Source of the DNA: Psychrilyobacter piezotolerans
Lineage (GTDB): Bacteria; Fusobacteriota; Fusobacteriia; Fusobacteriales; Fusobacteriaceae
Assembly: GCF_003391055.1 (NCBI RefSeq)
Contig: NZ_QUAJ01000003.1
Location: 62,001 to 126,000, forward strand
Length of the DNA: 64,000 bases
Direction: 5' to 3'
A model generated the notes under the pieces. That model was given only the letters and a program-made list of their open reading frames with translations, was not told the origin of the DNA and ran no database searches. The position numbers and the translations under genes were made by a program. Shown here piece after piece: positions 1 through 7,659 of the stretch. Each line of letters begins with the position of its first letter. Within the stretch, counting starts at the first letter, position 1.

Positions 1-69
1 GAAAAAAGAAGGATAAAAATTGCCGATTCCATAGAAAAGCTTACAGGTTTAAAATTAAAATTTTCAAAG

Positions 70-819
70 TTGGACGGGAGGGAGATCACATCATATATCG
101 AATCCAAGGGGTTCAATAAGAGTATCTGGAGTCTGGCCGGGAAGGCTATGTGTGATTATAAGATGATTGAAGAGGGGGACAGGATAGCTGTAGGAGTATC
201 CGGAGGTAAGGACAGTCTTACCCTCCTAAACGTATTAGTTCGTGTAAAGATGATAACCAGGGTGAATTTTGAGATAATCCCTATCCATATCCATCCCAAG
301 CAAAAAAGTATTGCAACAAATGAAATTGAGGACTATTGCAAATTTTTAGGCTTGGAACTGATCATAGAAGAAACCAATCTGGAGGATATCTTATTTGGAG
401 AAGATAAGATGAAAAATCCATGTTTTATGTGCGGGCGAATGAGGAGGGGAATCCTCTACAGACTGATGAAGGAAAAAAATATAAATAAATTAGCCCTGGG
501 ACACCATAAGGATGATATTATCGAGACATTTTTACTCAATACCTTTTATCAGGGAAATTTAGGAGTGATGAAACCCAGGTATATGTCGAAGGAACATGGG
601 GTAGAAGTTGTCAGACCCATGGCATATATCGAGGAAAGTACCATAATCAGGTATGCCCGTAGGATAAAACTGCCCATATTAAAATCTGAATGTCAGTACG
701 AGACAAGTAAAGATTCCAAGAGATTAGAAATGAAAGAAATGATAGAAGAGTTGAGTAAAAAAAGTGAAAATATCAGAAGTGTAATTTTTAACAGTATAAA
801 GCCGTTATTGAAAGACTAA
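70..819 (+). CDS. ttcA: TtcA-family tRNA 2-thiocytidine synthase
   Basis: PP-loop ATPase expected to thiolate C32 of tRNAs using an Fe-S cluster. Visible are the PP-loop SGGKDS (near residue 45), CFMCGRMRRGILY (the CxxC pair followed by the RRG block typical of TtcA), GHHKDDIIETFLLN, and a third cysteine in KSEC near residue 200. Three cysteines are the known cluster ligands of TtcA. The start is uncertain: the TTG at 70 has no Shine-Dalgarno sequence, and the same frame stays open to base 1, so the true start may lie upstream and the gene may be partial here. It stands alone and is followed by a hairpin terminator. Confidence 0.8.
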   Translation: MDGREITSYIESKGFNKSIWSLAGKAMCDYKMIEEGDRIAVGVSGGKDSLTLLNVLVRVKMITRVNFEIIPIHIHPKQKSIATNEIEDYCKFLGLELIIEETNLEDILFGEDKMKNPCFMCGRMRRGILYRLMKEKNINKLALGHHKDDIIETFLLNTFYQGNLGVMKPRYMSKEHGVEVVRPMAYIEESTIIRYARRIKLPILKSECQYETSKDSKRLEMKEMIEELSKKSENIRSVIFNSIKPLLKD

Positions 820-842
820 ATTCTGAAGTTTATAGTAAATCA

Positions 843-879
843 AAAAGAGGTATTTTCTACAACAGAAAATACCTCTTTT
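843..879. terminator. Bidirectional terminator between convergent genes
   Basis: Perfect 16-bp arms at 843-858 and 864-879 around a 5-base loop, with A-run and T-run flanks. It lies between the rightward ttcA-like gene and the end of the leftward kinase gene, so it can serve both strands. Confidence 0.9.
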
Positions 880-886
880 AAAATTA

Positions 887-1522
887 TTATTTATTTATTG
901 TTTGTCCGGTTTTTATCTCATCTAATCTGGCCTTAACTGTATCTACAAACCATTTTCTATCTTGAGGATTTTCTTTTATATCTACATTGTCCACATTGAT
1001 TCTCAAAATATTTGAAAGATTATAAGAGTTAAAATAGCTTTCATAATTCTGGTTCAAGCTTTCCCAATAAGATCTGGGAACGATCTTTTCATAGTCTCTG
1101 CCTCTTCTGCCGATCTTATCGACAGCACCTTCTACAGATGATTCTAAATAGATCATTAGTTTAGGAGGAGACAGGTGTTCCAGCATATTATGAAGGAGTT
1201 CCTCATAAAGTTCAAACTCTTCAGGTGCCATATCCCCGTCTTCCATGAGCATCCTGGCAAAGATAACATCACCATAGATACTCCTGTCCATAACACAGCC
1301 ATCCAATAAATTAGCTTCCTTTATCATCTTAAATCTCTTATTTAAGAAAAATATTTGAAGGGGAAAACTATATCTTTTTTTATCATAGTAGAATTTATCT
1401 AAAATAGGATTATTTAGAACAGGTTCTTCAAACAATGAAATTCCTAATTCTTTAGCTAAAATATCCCCTAAAGTACTCTTTCCAGCACCTACAACACCAT
1501 CAATACAAATAATTCCGTTCAT
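887..1522 (-). CDS. Deoxynucleoside kinase (dAdo/dGuo kinase type)
   Basis: Phosphorylates salvaged deoxynucleosides with ATP in the cytoplasm. The P-loop DGVVGAGKST is at residues 8-17. FEEPVLNNP, the MDRSIYGD motif (DRS catalytic/lid signature) and a GRRGRDYE lid segment follow, as in the dNK/dGK/dAK family. The frame extends 20 codons upstream, but GGAGATGAT sits just before the ATG at 1522, which I choose, giving 211 residues, the usual size. It lies 19 bp past ruvA or less on the same strand and close to cdd and deoBD, which also handle deoxynucleosides. Exact nucleoside preference cannot be read from the sequence. Confidence 0.85.
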   Translation of the reverse strand: MNGIICIDGVVGAGKSTLGDILAKELGISLFEEPVLNNPILDKFYYDKKRYSFPLQIFFLNKRFKMIKEANLLDGCVMDRSIYGDVIFARMLMEDGDMAPEEFELYEELLHNMLEHLSPPKLMIYLESSVEGAVDKIGRRGRDYEKIVPRSYWESLNQNYESYFNSYNLSNILRINVDNVDIKENPQDRKWFVDTVKARLDEIKTGQTINK

Positions 1523-1601
1523 ATCATCTCCATTCAATCTCGTTTTTTTAAAATATTCTTTATAATACATCATTTGCCTCACAAAATTTATTAATATAAA
1601 A

Positions 1602-2195
1602 TTATTTACTTATCTTTCTTAAAATATCTTTTATAGCCATTTCGATACTGTCATATGAATCCAAGTCTTTAGGAGTGACGAATTTATCTATGTCTTTTTT
1701 AGAGTATCCAAGAGCACCTAAAGCCAGGTAGATATCTTCTTCTAACTGGGCCTTGATACTGCCAGTACCACTATCTATATTGTCTACAAGTTGAAGGTTT
1801 TTCATCTTGTCTTTCACATCAACTATGAGTTTTTGTGATTTTTTAGCTCCTAATTTAGGGACCTTAGTCAGTAGTTTTGTATCCTCATTGGCTATTATCT
1901 GTTTCAGATCATTGATAGAAAAAGTAGACAGGATAGCCAAGCCAAGTGACATCCCTATTCCATTTACATTGATGAGGATCTCAAAAAAATCTCTTTCCCT
2001 TTCCTCAGCAAAGCCAATTAATTTAAACATATCTTCCTTCACATGATTATAGATATATAACCTTGTAGTTTCACCTAGTTTGATCTTGTCTAAAGTTTGG
2101 AGGGATACAAATACCTTGTAACCTAAACCATTTACATCTATGGCAACATAGCCCATTTTTTTTATGGTAATCTTACCATCTAAATATTCAAACAT
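1602..2195 (-). CDS. ruvA: Holliday junction branch migration protein RuvA
   Basis: DNA-binding subunit of the RuvAB branch-migration motor. The protein has 197 residues, the normal length. It starts MFEYLDGKI, opening the OB-fold domain with the NGLGYKV segment. Two helix-hairpin-helix motifs follow (NVNGIGMSLGLAIL near 77-90 and KVPKLGAKKSQKLI near 113-126). A short C-terminal RuvB-contact domain ends the protein (about 150-197). ruvB is not adjacent in this window. It is probably cotranscribed with the downstream kinase and lies 24 bp after the pseudouridine synthase start region in reverse order. Confidence 0.95.
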   Translation of the reverse strand: MFEYLDGKITIKKMGYVAIDVNGLGYKVFVSLQTLDKIKLGETTRLYIYNHVKEDMFKLIGFAEERERDFFEILINVNGIGMSLGLAILSTFSINDLKQIIANEDTKLLTKVPKLGAKKSQKLIVDVKDKMKNLQLVDNIDSGTGSIKAQLEEDIYLALGALGYSKKDIDKFVTPKDLDSYDSIEMAIKDILRKISK

Positions 2196-2219
2196 TTTCC
2201 CACCTCTCCCTTTACAGTT

Positions 2220-3125
2220 CTATCTCTTTCTCATTCTCTTGAATACCTTTTCAAAACTAGCTGGGATCTGAGTCTCGAACTTATACTCTTTTCCTGTTAT
2301 TGGGTGGATAAATTCTAATACTCTGGCATGTAATCCCAGTCTTTTAATTGGGTTTCCAGTAGCACCGTATTTTTTATCTCCTACAATTGGATGCTTTAGA
2401 TCCTGCATATGTACTCTGATTTGATTCTTTCTTCCAGTTTCAAGGGATGCTTCTAATAACGTAAAGTTATTAGTTTTCTTGATTACCTCATAGTTTGTGA
2501 TGGCTTTTTTTCCGCCATTATCCGTCTTACTGGAATAAACTACAAATGCGGTATTTTCCTTTAACCAAGATGTGATAGTTCCCTTATCATTTTCAACTTT
2601 TCCTTCTGTTAATACAGAGTACTTTCTGCTGAGAATATATTTCTTCCAGTCACTTTGCAGGAGCTGCTGAGCTTCAGCAGTTTTAGCAAACATCATTATT
2701 CCAGAGGTATTTCTATCCAGTCTGTGAACAATGAAGATCTTGTTTGTGGGGTTATTTGCTTTAACATGGTCCTTTAATTTATTATAAGCAGTATTTTCAT
2801 CTCTGCCGCCGGTAGATACTGAAAGAATACCTGCATCTTTATTTGCAACGATGATACTGTCATCTTCAAATAAAATTTGAACACCCTGCATCTTCTTTAT
2901 CTCTCTATCCTTATTCCAGTTGATTTTTACCTCTTGACCGACAGTTAGGATGTGATTGAACTGACTTACCATTTGGCTGTCTACAGTTATCTGACCATGA
3001 GTAAGCAGTGATTTTAAATTATTTTTACTTTTTCCCTGCAGGTGGAAAGATAAAAAATCCATTAATTCCATTTTTTCTTTTACTTTTAAGACTGTGTCTC
3101 TTTTTATTTTCATATTTTTTTTCAA
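2220..3125 (-). CDS. RluA-family 23S rRNA pseudouridine synthase with S4 domain
   Basis: Converts uridine to pseudouridine in large-subunit rRNA. An N-terminal S4 RNA-binding domain (about residues 17-70, with LKSLLTHGQITVD) precedes the catalytic domain. That domain carries HRLDRNTSGIMMF near residue 137, whose aspartate is the family's nucleophile, and later GRKNQIRVH. The start is a TTG at 3125: GGAG lies 8 bases before it, while the first ATG is too far from this site. Whether it modifies RluC-type or RluD-type positions cannot be told from sequence alone. Confidence 0.9.
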   Translation of the reverse strand: MKKNMKIKRDTVLKVKEKMELMDFLSFHLQGKSKNNLKSLLTHGQITVDSQMVSQFNHILTVGQEVKINWNKDREIKKMQGVQILFEDDSIIVANKDAGILSVSTGGRDENTAYNKLKDHVKANNPTNKIFIVHRLDRNTSGIMMFAKTAEAQQLLQSDWKKYILSRKYSVLTEGKVENDKGTITSWLKENTAFVVYSSKTDNGGKKAITNYEVIKKTNNFTLLEASLETGRKNQIRVHMQDLKHPIVGDKKYGATGNPIKRLGLHARVLEFIHPITGKEYKFETQIPASFEKVFKRMRKR

Positions 3126-3200
3126 AATAAATCTCCTTGTATTACATTTTTTTATTTACCTATAATTATATCATTTTATCAATAGTTTAGCCATGAAATT

Positions 3201-3251
3201 TTAAGAATATAAAAATGCTGGTGATTCCCACCAGCATTTTTATATTCTTAA
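3201..3251 (-). terminator. Long hairpin terminator downstream of cdd
   Basis: Perfect 23-bp inverted repeat (3201-3223 and 3229-3251) with a 5-base loop, placed between the end of cdd and the start of the pseudouridine synthase, both leftward. The length and perfection of the stem are unusual for a simple terminator. Confidence 0.8.
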
Positions 3252-3323
3252 TTATTTAGCTCTAATACTATAAGTCATAATGTCGACCATAATAACTTAA
3301 GGCTTTTTCACAGCTAAATCACC

Positions 3324-3719
3324 CTATAATCTGAATCCATAGGGGAATATCTCGGTAAATTTTACCATCTTGTATTCTTTTTTCATATTTGCCATGATAA
3401 CAAGAGTATCCTCTGTGGCAAATTCATTTATAACTTGTCTGCAGGCACCACATGGTGAGATAGGACCCTCTGTATCTCCTACAACAGCTATAACTTTGAT
3501 CTTATTCATTCCCTTGGAGACAGCATGAAAGACAGCATTTCTCTCCCCGCACATGGATAATCCATAAGATGAGTTTTCTACATTACATCCTGTATAATGA
3601 TCTCCTTTATCGTCGATTAGGGCAGCTCCTACCTTAAAATTTGAAAATTTTGCATATGCACCTTCACGAGCTGTGATGGCCTCATCGATTAATTCCAATA
3701 TTTCTTTCTCATTTAACAT
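3324..3719 (-). CDS. cdd: Cytidine deaminase
   Basis: Deaminates cytidine and deoxycytidine to uridine and deoxyuridine for pyrimidine salvage. At 131 residues it is the small homotetrameric type. The zinc site is visible: CNVENSSYGLSMCGERNA gives the first Cys and the catalytic Glu, and PCGACRQ the other two Cys. AGGTGAAAGT precedes the ATG. It is separated from deoD by a terminator and so may have its own promoter, but it belongs to the same nucleoside-salvage neighbourhood. Confidence 0.95.
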   Translation of the reverse strand: MLNEKEILELIDEAITAREGAYAKFSNFKVGAALIDDKGDHYTGCNVENSSYGLSMCGERNAVFHAVSKGMNKIKVIAVVGDTEGPISPCGACRQVINEFATEDTLVIMANMKKEYKMVKFTEIFPYGFRL

Positions 3720-3804
3720 ACTTTCACCTCTTTTATTATTATCTAGGAAATTATAAATTTTTATTGAACGGACTAAAATTTACAAAAATTTAAATTATGC
3801 CTAA

Positions 3805-3825
3805 CTGGATGCAACGTCACGTTGC
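3805..3825 (-). repeat. Copy 1 of a 21-bp dispersed near-palindrome
   Basis: Read on the minus strand, this is GCAACGTGACG followed by TTGCATCCAG. It matches 58915-58935 at 20 of 21 positions. The inner GCAACGT/ACGTTGC is a palindrome around one base. Both copies lie next to gene ends and terminators. Confidence 0.7.
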
Positions 3826-3836
3826 CTAAGGGTATT

Positions 3837-3865
3837 AAAAGGCATACCATATTGGTATGCCCTTT
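3837..3865 (-). terminator. Terminator of the deoB-deoD operon
   Basis: GGCATACC (3841-3848) pairs with GGTATGCC (3854-3861), flanked by A and T runs, directly downstream of the leftward deoD stop. Confidence 0.85.
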
Positions 3866-3885
3866 ATTATTATAACATATTTTTT

Positions 3886-4584
3886 TTATAAAGTACCTAA
3901 TGCTACTTCAATCATCTCACTAAAAGTAGTCTGTCTTTCAGCAGAGGTAGTCTCTTCTCCTGTTACTAAGTGGTCAGAAATAGTAAGCAGAGTCAGAGCT
4001 TTTACTCCGTGTTTAGCTGCTACAGTATATAGACCTGCTGTTTCCATCTCTACACACAGTACACCGTATGATGCCCATTTTTTATAGTCATCGAAGTTGT
4101 CACCATAAAATTCATCTGAAGTAAACACATTTCCGGCCTTTACTTTAATATCTTTTTCTTCAGCAGACTTAATAGCCTTCATCATCAGATCGAAATCAGC
4201 CGTAGGAGCATAGTCTGCACCATTAAATCTGATCCTGTTTAATCCTGAGTTTGTAGAAGCTGACATAGCTAAAACGATATCTCTGACTTTGATGTCTTCC
4301 CTGTAAGATCCGGCAGATCCTACTCTGATTAAGTTTTTTACTCCATAATCCTGGATCAATTCATTTACATAGATAGAGATAGATGGAACACCCATACCAG
4401 TTCCCTGAACAGATACTTTTTTACCCTTATAAGTACCAGTATATCCATACATTCCCCTTACTTCATTATAGCACACTACATCCTCTAAAAATGTTTCAGC
4501 AATCCATTTTGCTCTAAGCGGATCTCCCGGTAGTAATACCGTTTCTGCAATATCCCCTTTTTTTGCACCTATATGTATACTCAT
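3886..4584 (-). CDS. deoD: Purine nucleoside phosphorylase, DeoD type
   Basis: Phosphorolysis of purine (deoxy)nucleosides to free base and (deoxy)ribose-1-phosphate. At 232 residues it is the hexameric DeoD type. It opens [22 protein letters not shown], with the phosphate-site GDP and the later RVGSAGSY and VEMETAGLY segments of the family. GGGGGAAATAGAA precedes the ATG. It follows deoB by 15 bp, so ribose-1-phosphate made here is converted by the partner enzyme to ribose-5-phosphate. Confidence 0.95.
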   Translation of the reverse strand: MSIHIGAKKGDIAETVLLPGDPLRAKWIAETFLEDVVCYNEVRGMYGYTGTYKGKKVSVQGTGMGVPSISIYVNELIQDYGVKNLIRVGSAGSYREDIKVRDIVLAMSASTNSGLNRIRFNGADYAPTADFDLMMKAIKSAEEKDIKVKAGNVFTSDEFYGDNFDDYKKWASYGVLCVEMETAGLYTVAAKHGVKALTLLTISDHLVTGEETTSAERQTTFSEMIEVALGTL

Positions 4585-4599
4585 TTCTATTTCCCCCTT

Positions 4600-5859
4600 T
4601 TATTTACATTTACACTTATGGTCTTTTCCATGATGGCCGTGGTGTTTTCCACTGCCACAACATTTAAATAAATCTTTAGCAAAACTAGTTCCCGGCAGTT
4701 CATTAGTATCTAAGATCAGCTCTTCAATGGTAGAAGCTATATCAGCAAATGACTCCCTGTCACCTAAGTTAACTCCTTTTTTTAATCCGTGTCCGTATGT
4801 AAGGACAGGAATATACTCCCTGGTATGATCTGTTCCTTCATAGGTCGGGTCACACCCATGATCAGCAGTTAAGATTAAAAGGTCTCCCTCTTTCATAGCT
4901 CCAATAATCTCAGGCAGTTTATTGTCAAATTCTTCCAGTGCGTATTTATATCCTTCTGCATTTCTTCTGTGTCCAAAAAGCATATCAAAGTCAACTAAGT
5001 TTGTAAAAATAAGACCCTTAGTATCTTCCTTGATGGCCTTTATAGTTTTATTGATTCCATCCATATTGTCGGTATTTGTTCCACGAGTATCAGTTACTCC
5101 TACACCTGCAAATATATCGTTGGTTTTTCCAACAGCTACTACATCCAGCCCTTTATCCTTAATCATGTCTAAAAGTGTTGCCTTTGGTGGGACCACTGAA
5201 TAGTCGTGTCTGTTAGAAGTTCTCGCATAGCTGCCTGACTCGTCTCCAAGATAGGGTCTGGCAATTACCCTGGCTACTGGGGCCATCTCATTGCATATTT
5301 CCAGTGCTATTTCGCAGGCTTTATATAGTTCTGCCAGAGGAATATCTTCTTCGTGAGCTGCTATCTGCAGTACCGGATCAGCTGAAGTATAGACTATCCA
5401 AGCGCCGGTCTTTTTTTGTTCGGCTCCATAATCATCCAAGACTTTAGTCCCTGAATATGGCAGGTTACAAAGAACTTTTCTTCCGGTTCTTTTTTCTAAT
5501 TCATCCAAGACTTCCTTTGAAAATCCATTTGGATATGTTGGGAAGGGTGTTTCGTTGATTATTCCGGCAATCTCCCAATGACCTGTTGTAGTATCCTTTC
5601 CTTTGGAAGCTTCATTGGCTTTACCGTAAGCTCCCAATGACTTTCCTCCACAACAATCTGTAGTCTTAGCTACCCCTTCTATATCTGTCAAGTTTCCTAG
5701 ACCTAACTGTTCCATGTTTGGCAGATTGATCCCCCCTGTAGAACTTGCAATATGACCAAAGGTATTTGATCCTGAGTCTCCATAATCTTTTGCATCAGGT
5801 AATTCTCCTACACCAGCACTATCAAGTACTATGATTATAGCTCTATCTATATTGTTCAT
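4600..5859 (-). CDS. deoB: Phosphopentomutase with Cys/His-rich tail
   Basis: Interconverts (deoxy)ribose-1-phosphate and -5-phosphate using two Mn2+ ions, feeding nucleoside sugars into central metabolism. Family motifs are VLDSAGVGELPDA at the N-terminus, GKDTTTGHWEI with the catalytic Thr, TADHGCDPTYEGTDHT near residue 325, and REYIPVL. At 419 residues it is somewhat longer than the usual 390-400. The extra end is a compact tail after AKDLFK with six His and four Cys within about 20 residues, which looks metal-binding. It is the first gene of deoB-deoD, with a good AGGAGGTAGTT before the ATG. Confidence 0.95.
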   Translation of the reverse strand: MNNIDRAIIIVLDSAGVGELPDAKDYGDSGSNTFGHIASSTGGINLPNMEQLGLGNLTDIEGVAKTTDCCGGKSLGAYGKANEASKGKDTTTGHWEIAGIINETPFPTYPNGFSKEVLDELEKRTGRKVLCNLPYSGTKVLDDYGAEQKKTGAWIVYTSADPVLQIAAHEEDIPLAELYKACEIALEICNEMAPVARVIARPYLGDESGSYARTSNRHDYSVVPPKATLLDMIKDKGLDVVAVGKTNDIFAGVGVTDTRGTNTDNMDGINKTIKAIKEDTKGLIFTNLVDFDMLFGHRRNAEGYKYALEEFDNKLPEIIGAMKEGDLLILTADHGCDPTYEGTDHTREYIPVLTYGHGLKKGVNLGDRESFADIASTIEELILDTNELPGTSFAKDLFKCCGSGKHHGHHGKDHKCKCK

Positions 5860-5953
5860 AACTACCTCCTTGTATTTTAATTCTTTTAATCATTCTATAA
5901 TGATTGATCTATGATATATAGGACAAATGTCTTTATTTTTTCCAGATTGGTAT

Positions 5954-6361
5954 CTACTCACCTAAAAATTTTAAATATTCATTTTTTTCTATTTCAACGA
6001 GGGAAAGATTGGGGTCGGCACCTTTAATAAATTTCATAGGCCAATCATCGGGGCTCATATTATCTAAAGTAATCTTTTTAGAGACTTTTTCAAGGATGAT
6101 ACATCTACTTTTTACTCCCATACCCTGCATTTTTTTATAACTGCTTTCTATCACAGTAGCAGTACACACAAGGTCTATATTTTCAGAGTCAAAACAGATC
6201 ACATCATCTCCTTCTTTGATATTTTTAAAGTCTTTTCTACACTCTCTAGACGATATTTCTATCCTATCACCTACTTCATCAAAAACATCTGACCATACAG
6301 TCAAGTTTTTCTCCGTGACCCTACATTCCTTGTCCCTTCTCAATAGATAATATTTTTTCAC
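5954..6361 (-). CDS. Hypothetical protein, possibly EVE/PUA-like
   Basis: A 135-residue soluble protein with no clear family call. It begins MKKYYLLRRDKECRV and has alternating beta-strand-like segments (DDVICFDSENIDLVCTAT, SRCIILEKVSK) and a DDWPMKFIKGAD loop. The strand pattern and the Asp/Trp-containing loop recall EVE/PUA-like RNA- or modified-base-binding folds, but this is only an impression. GGAGGATTTTAGGTGAAA lies before the ATG. It is transcribed leftward, divergent from the TetR-type gene, with a 140-bp A+T-rich spacer that must hold both promoters. Confidence 0.55.
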   Translation of the reverse strand: MKKYYLLRRDKECRVTEKNLTVWSDVFDEVGDRIEISSRECRKDFKNIKEGDDVICFDSENIDLVCTATVIESSYKKMQGMGVKSRCIILEKVSKKITLDNMSPDDWPMKFIKGADPNLSLVEIEKNEYLKFLGE

Positions 6362-6512
6362 CTAAAATCCTCCCTTATAAAGAATATTTTAACCTGCACT
6401 ACATTCTACTCTTTTTTTTTATAAAAATTAAGAATTTATTTTAAAAAATTATTTGAAGAAGGAATAAGGTTAAATTTTGGTATATTTCCTATATTAGGAG
6501 GTGGATAGTAGG

Positions 6513-7544
6513 ATGGAAAATCAAATTATGATTAGTGGGAAAAAATTATTTTATAAAAATGGTTATTTTAAAACTAAGATCTCCGATATAACAGATGATA
6601 TAGGGATATCTACGGGAAATTTCTATACTTACTACAGCTCTAAAGAGGTACTTTTAGATAAAATTTTGAGGGAGCAGCTAAATACTTTAAACAGGGAATT
6701 CAAAATAGTTATAAATATAGATGGAAATTTGCCAGAAATATTAAATAATTTTTTTATCACAAATATTAATTTTGTAAAAAATATGATGCCGCTGTATATT
6801 TTAAAGGAAGAAGTTGAAGGAAGTACCAACAGATTTAAAGATACAACGATTAAAATTATAAGGGAATATGATGAAATTTTATCCCATTATATCAAGATAA
6901 TTCTTTTGAAAGAATCTATAAATTTAAAACAATTAGATATAATAGTATCTCTGATAAATATCCAGACTAAAACATACATGGCTTATCTTATAAAGGGGAA
7001 AAAAATAGAATATTTAAATGCTAAAAGTACGAAAAAAAAAGCTGAAATATTGACGTCCCTGGCACTTTCGACCTGTACTATATTTAACTTGCATTTTGAA
7101 AATACCACCAAGTATGACAGTTTGACAGGTGTATATTCAGAGGAATATTTTATTAATTTTTTGAAAGAGATAACCTTGACCAATGAGATGAATGACATAG
7201 CTTTCTTTGTGGTCTACCCGCCCAGGCTGAAAATGAATAAAAAAGATTTTTTTTCAGACTCAATATTAAAGGGAATAGCGGATATTTTGAAAAAAGATAC
7301 AAAATCAGATGATGTCATAGGTCTTCTAAATGAAATATATTTTATTATATATATGAAAAAGATAGGCGGGAAGGGAGTGGAAAAGTCCATTGAAAAAAGA
7401 ATGAAAAAAATGTTTAAAGGGATGGAAGAAAAATATTCCAATGGAGAACCTTGCACCATACAGATTGAATTTATTTCTATAAAAGAATCCATGCCTTACG
7501 CCGCAATTAAATCAAAGATAGATGAAATCGTATACCAAAAATAA
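6513..7544 (+). CDS. TetR-family regulator fused to degenerate GGDEF domain
   Basis: The first 60 residues are a TetR DNA-binding domain (GKKLFYKNGYFKTKISDIT, then GISTGNFYTYYSSKEVLL as the helix-turn-helix). The middle (about 70-190) is a helical ligand-domain-like region. From about residue 200, YDSLTGVYSEEYF followed by ADILKKDTKSDDVIGLLNEIYFIIYMK matches the layout of a GGDEF domain, but the GGDEF signature is replaced by LLNEIY, so cyclase activity is unlikely. The GTG at 6501 overlaps the AGGAGG, so I prefer the ATG at 6513. A terminator follows, then uvrA. Target genes are unknown. Confidence 0.75.
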   Translation: MENQIMISGKKLFYKNGYFKTKISDITDDIGISTGNFYTYYSSKEVLLDKILREQLNTLNREFKIVINIDGNLPEILNNFFITNINFVKNMMPLYILKEEVEGSTNRFKDTTIKIIREYDEILSHYIKIILLKESINLKQLDIIVSLINIQTKTYMAYLIKGKKIEYLNAKSTKKKAEILTSLALSTCTIFNLHFENTTKYDSLTGVYSEEYFINFLKEITLTNEMNDIAFFVVYPPRLKMNKKDFFSDSILKGIADILKKDTKSDDVIGLLNEIYFIIYMKKIGGKGVEKSIEKRMKKMFKGMEEKYSNGEPCTIQIEFISIKESMPYAAIKSKIDEIVYQK

Positions 7545-7561
7545 AAGAATTAAAATTAGGA

Positions 7562-7596
7562 GGATCTAAAGGGTATCCTTTTTTAGGTCCTTTTTA
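7562..7596 (+). terminator. Terminator after the TetR-type gene
   Basis: GGATCTAAAGGG pairs imperfectly with CCTTTTTTAGGTCC across a short loop, followed by TTTTTATTT. Confidence 0.65.
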
Positions 7597-7659
7597 TTTG
7601 TAAGATTAAATATGAATGGTGTAATATGGTTATAGAAATAAAGAAAGCAGGAGGGAATT

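Noticed and set aside
1523-1582. Upstream 20-codon extension of the deoxynucleoside kinase
   Set aside because: The P-loop is at the proper distance from the ATG at 1522, which has its own ribosome-binding site; the extension resembles leader sequence.
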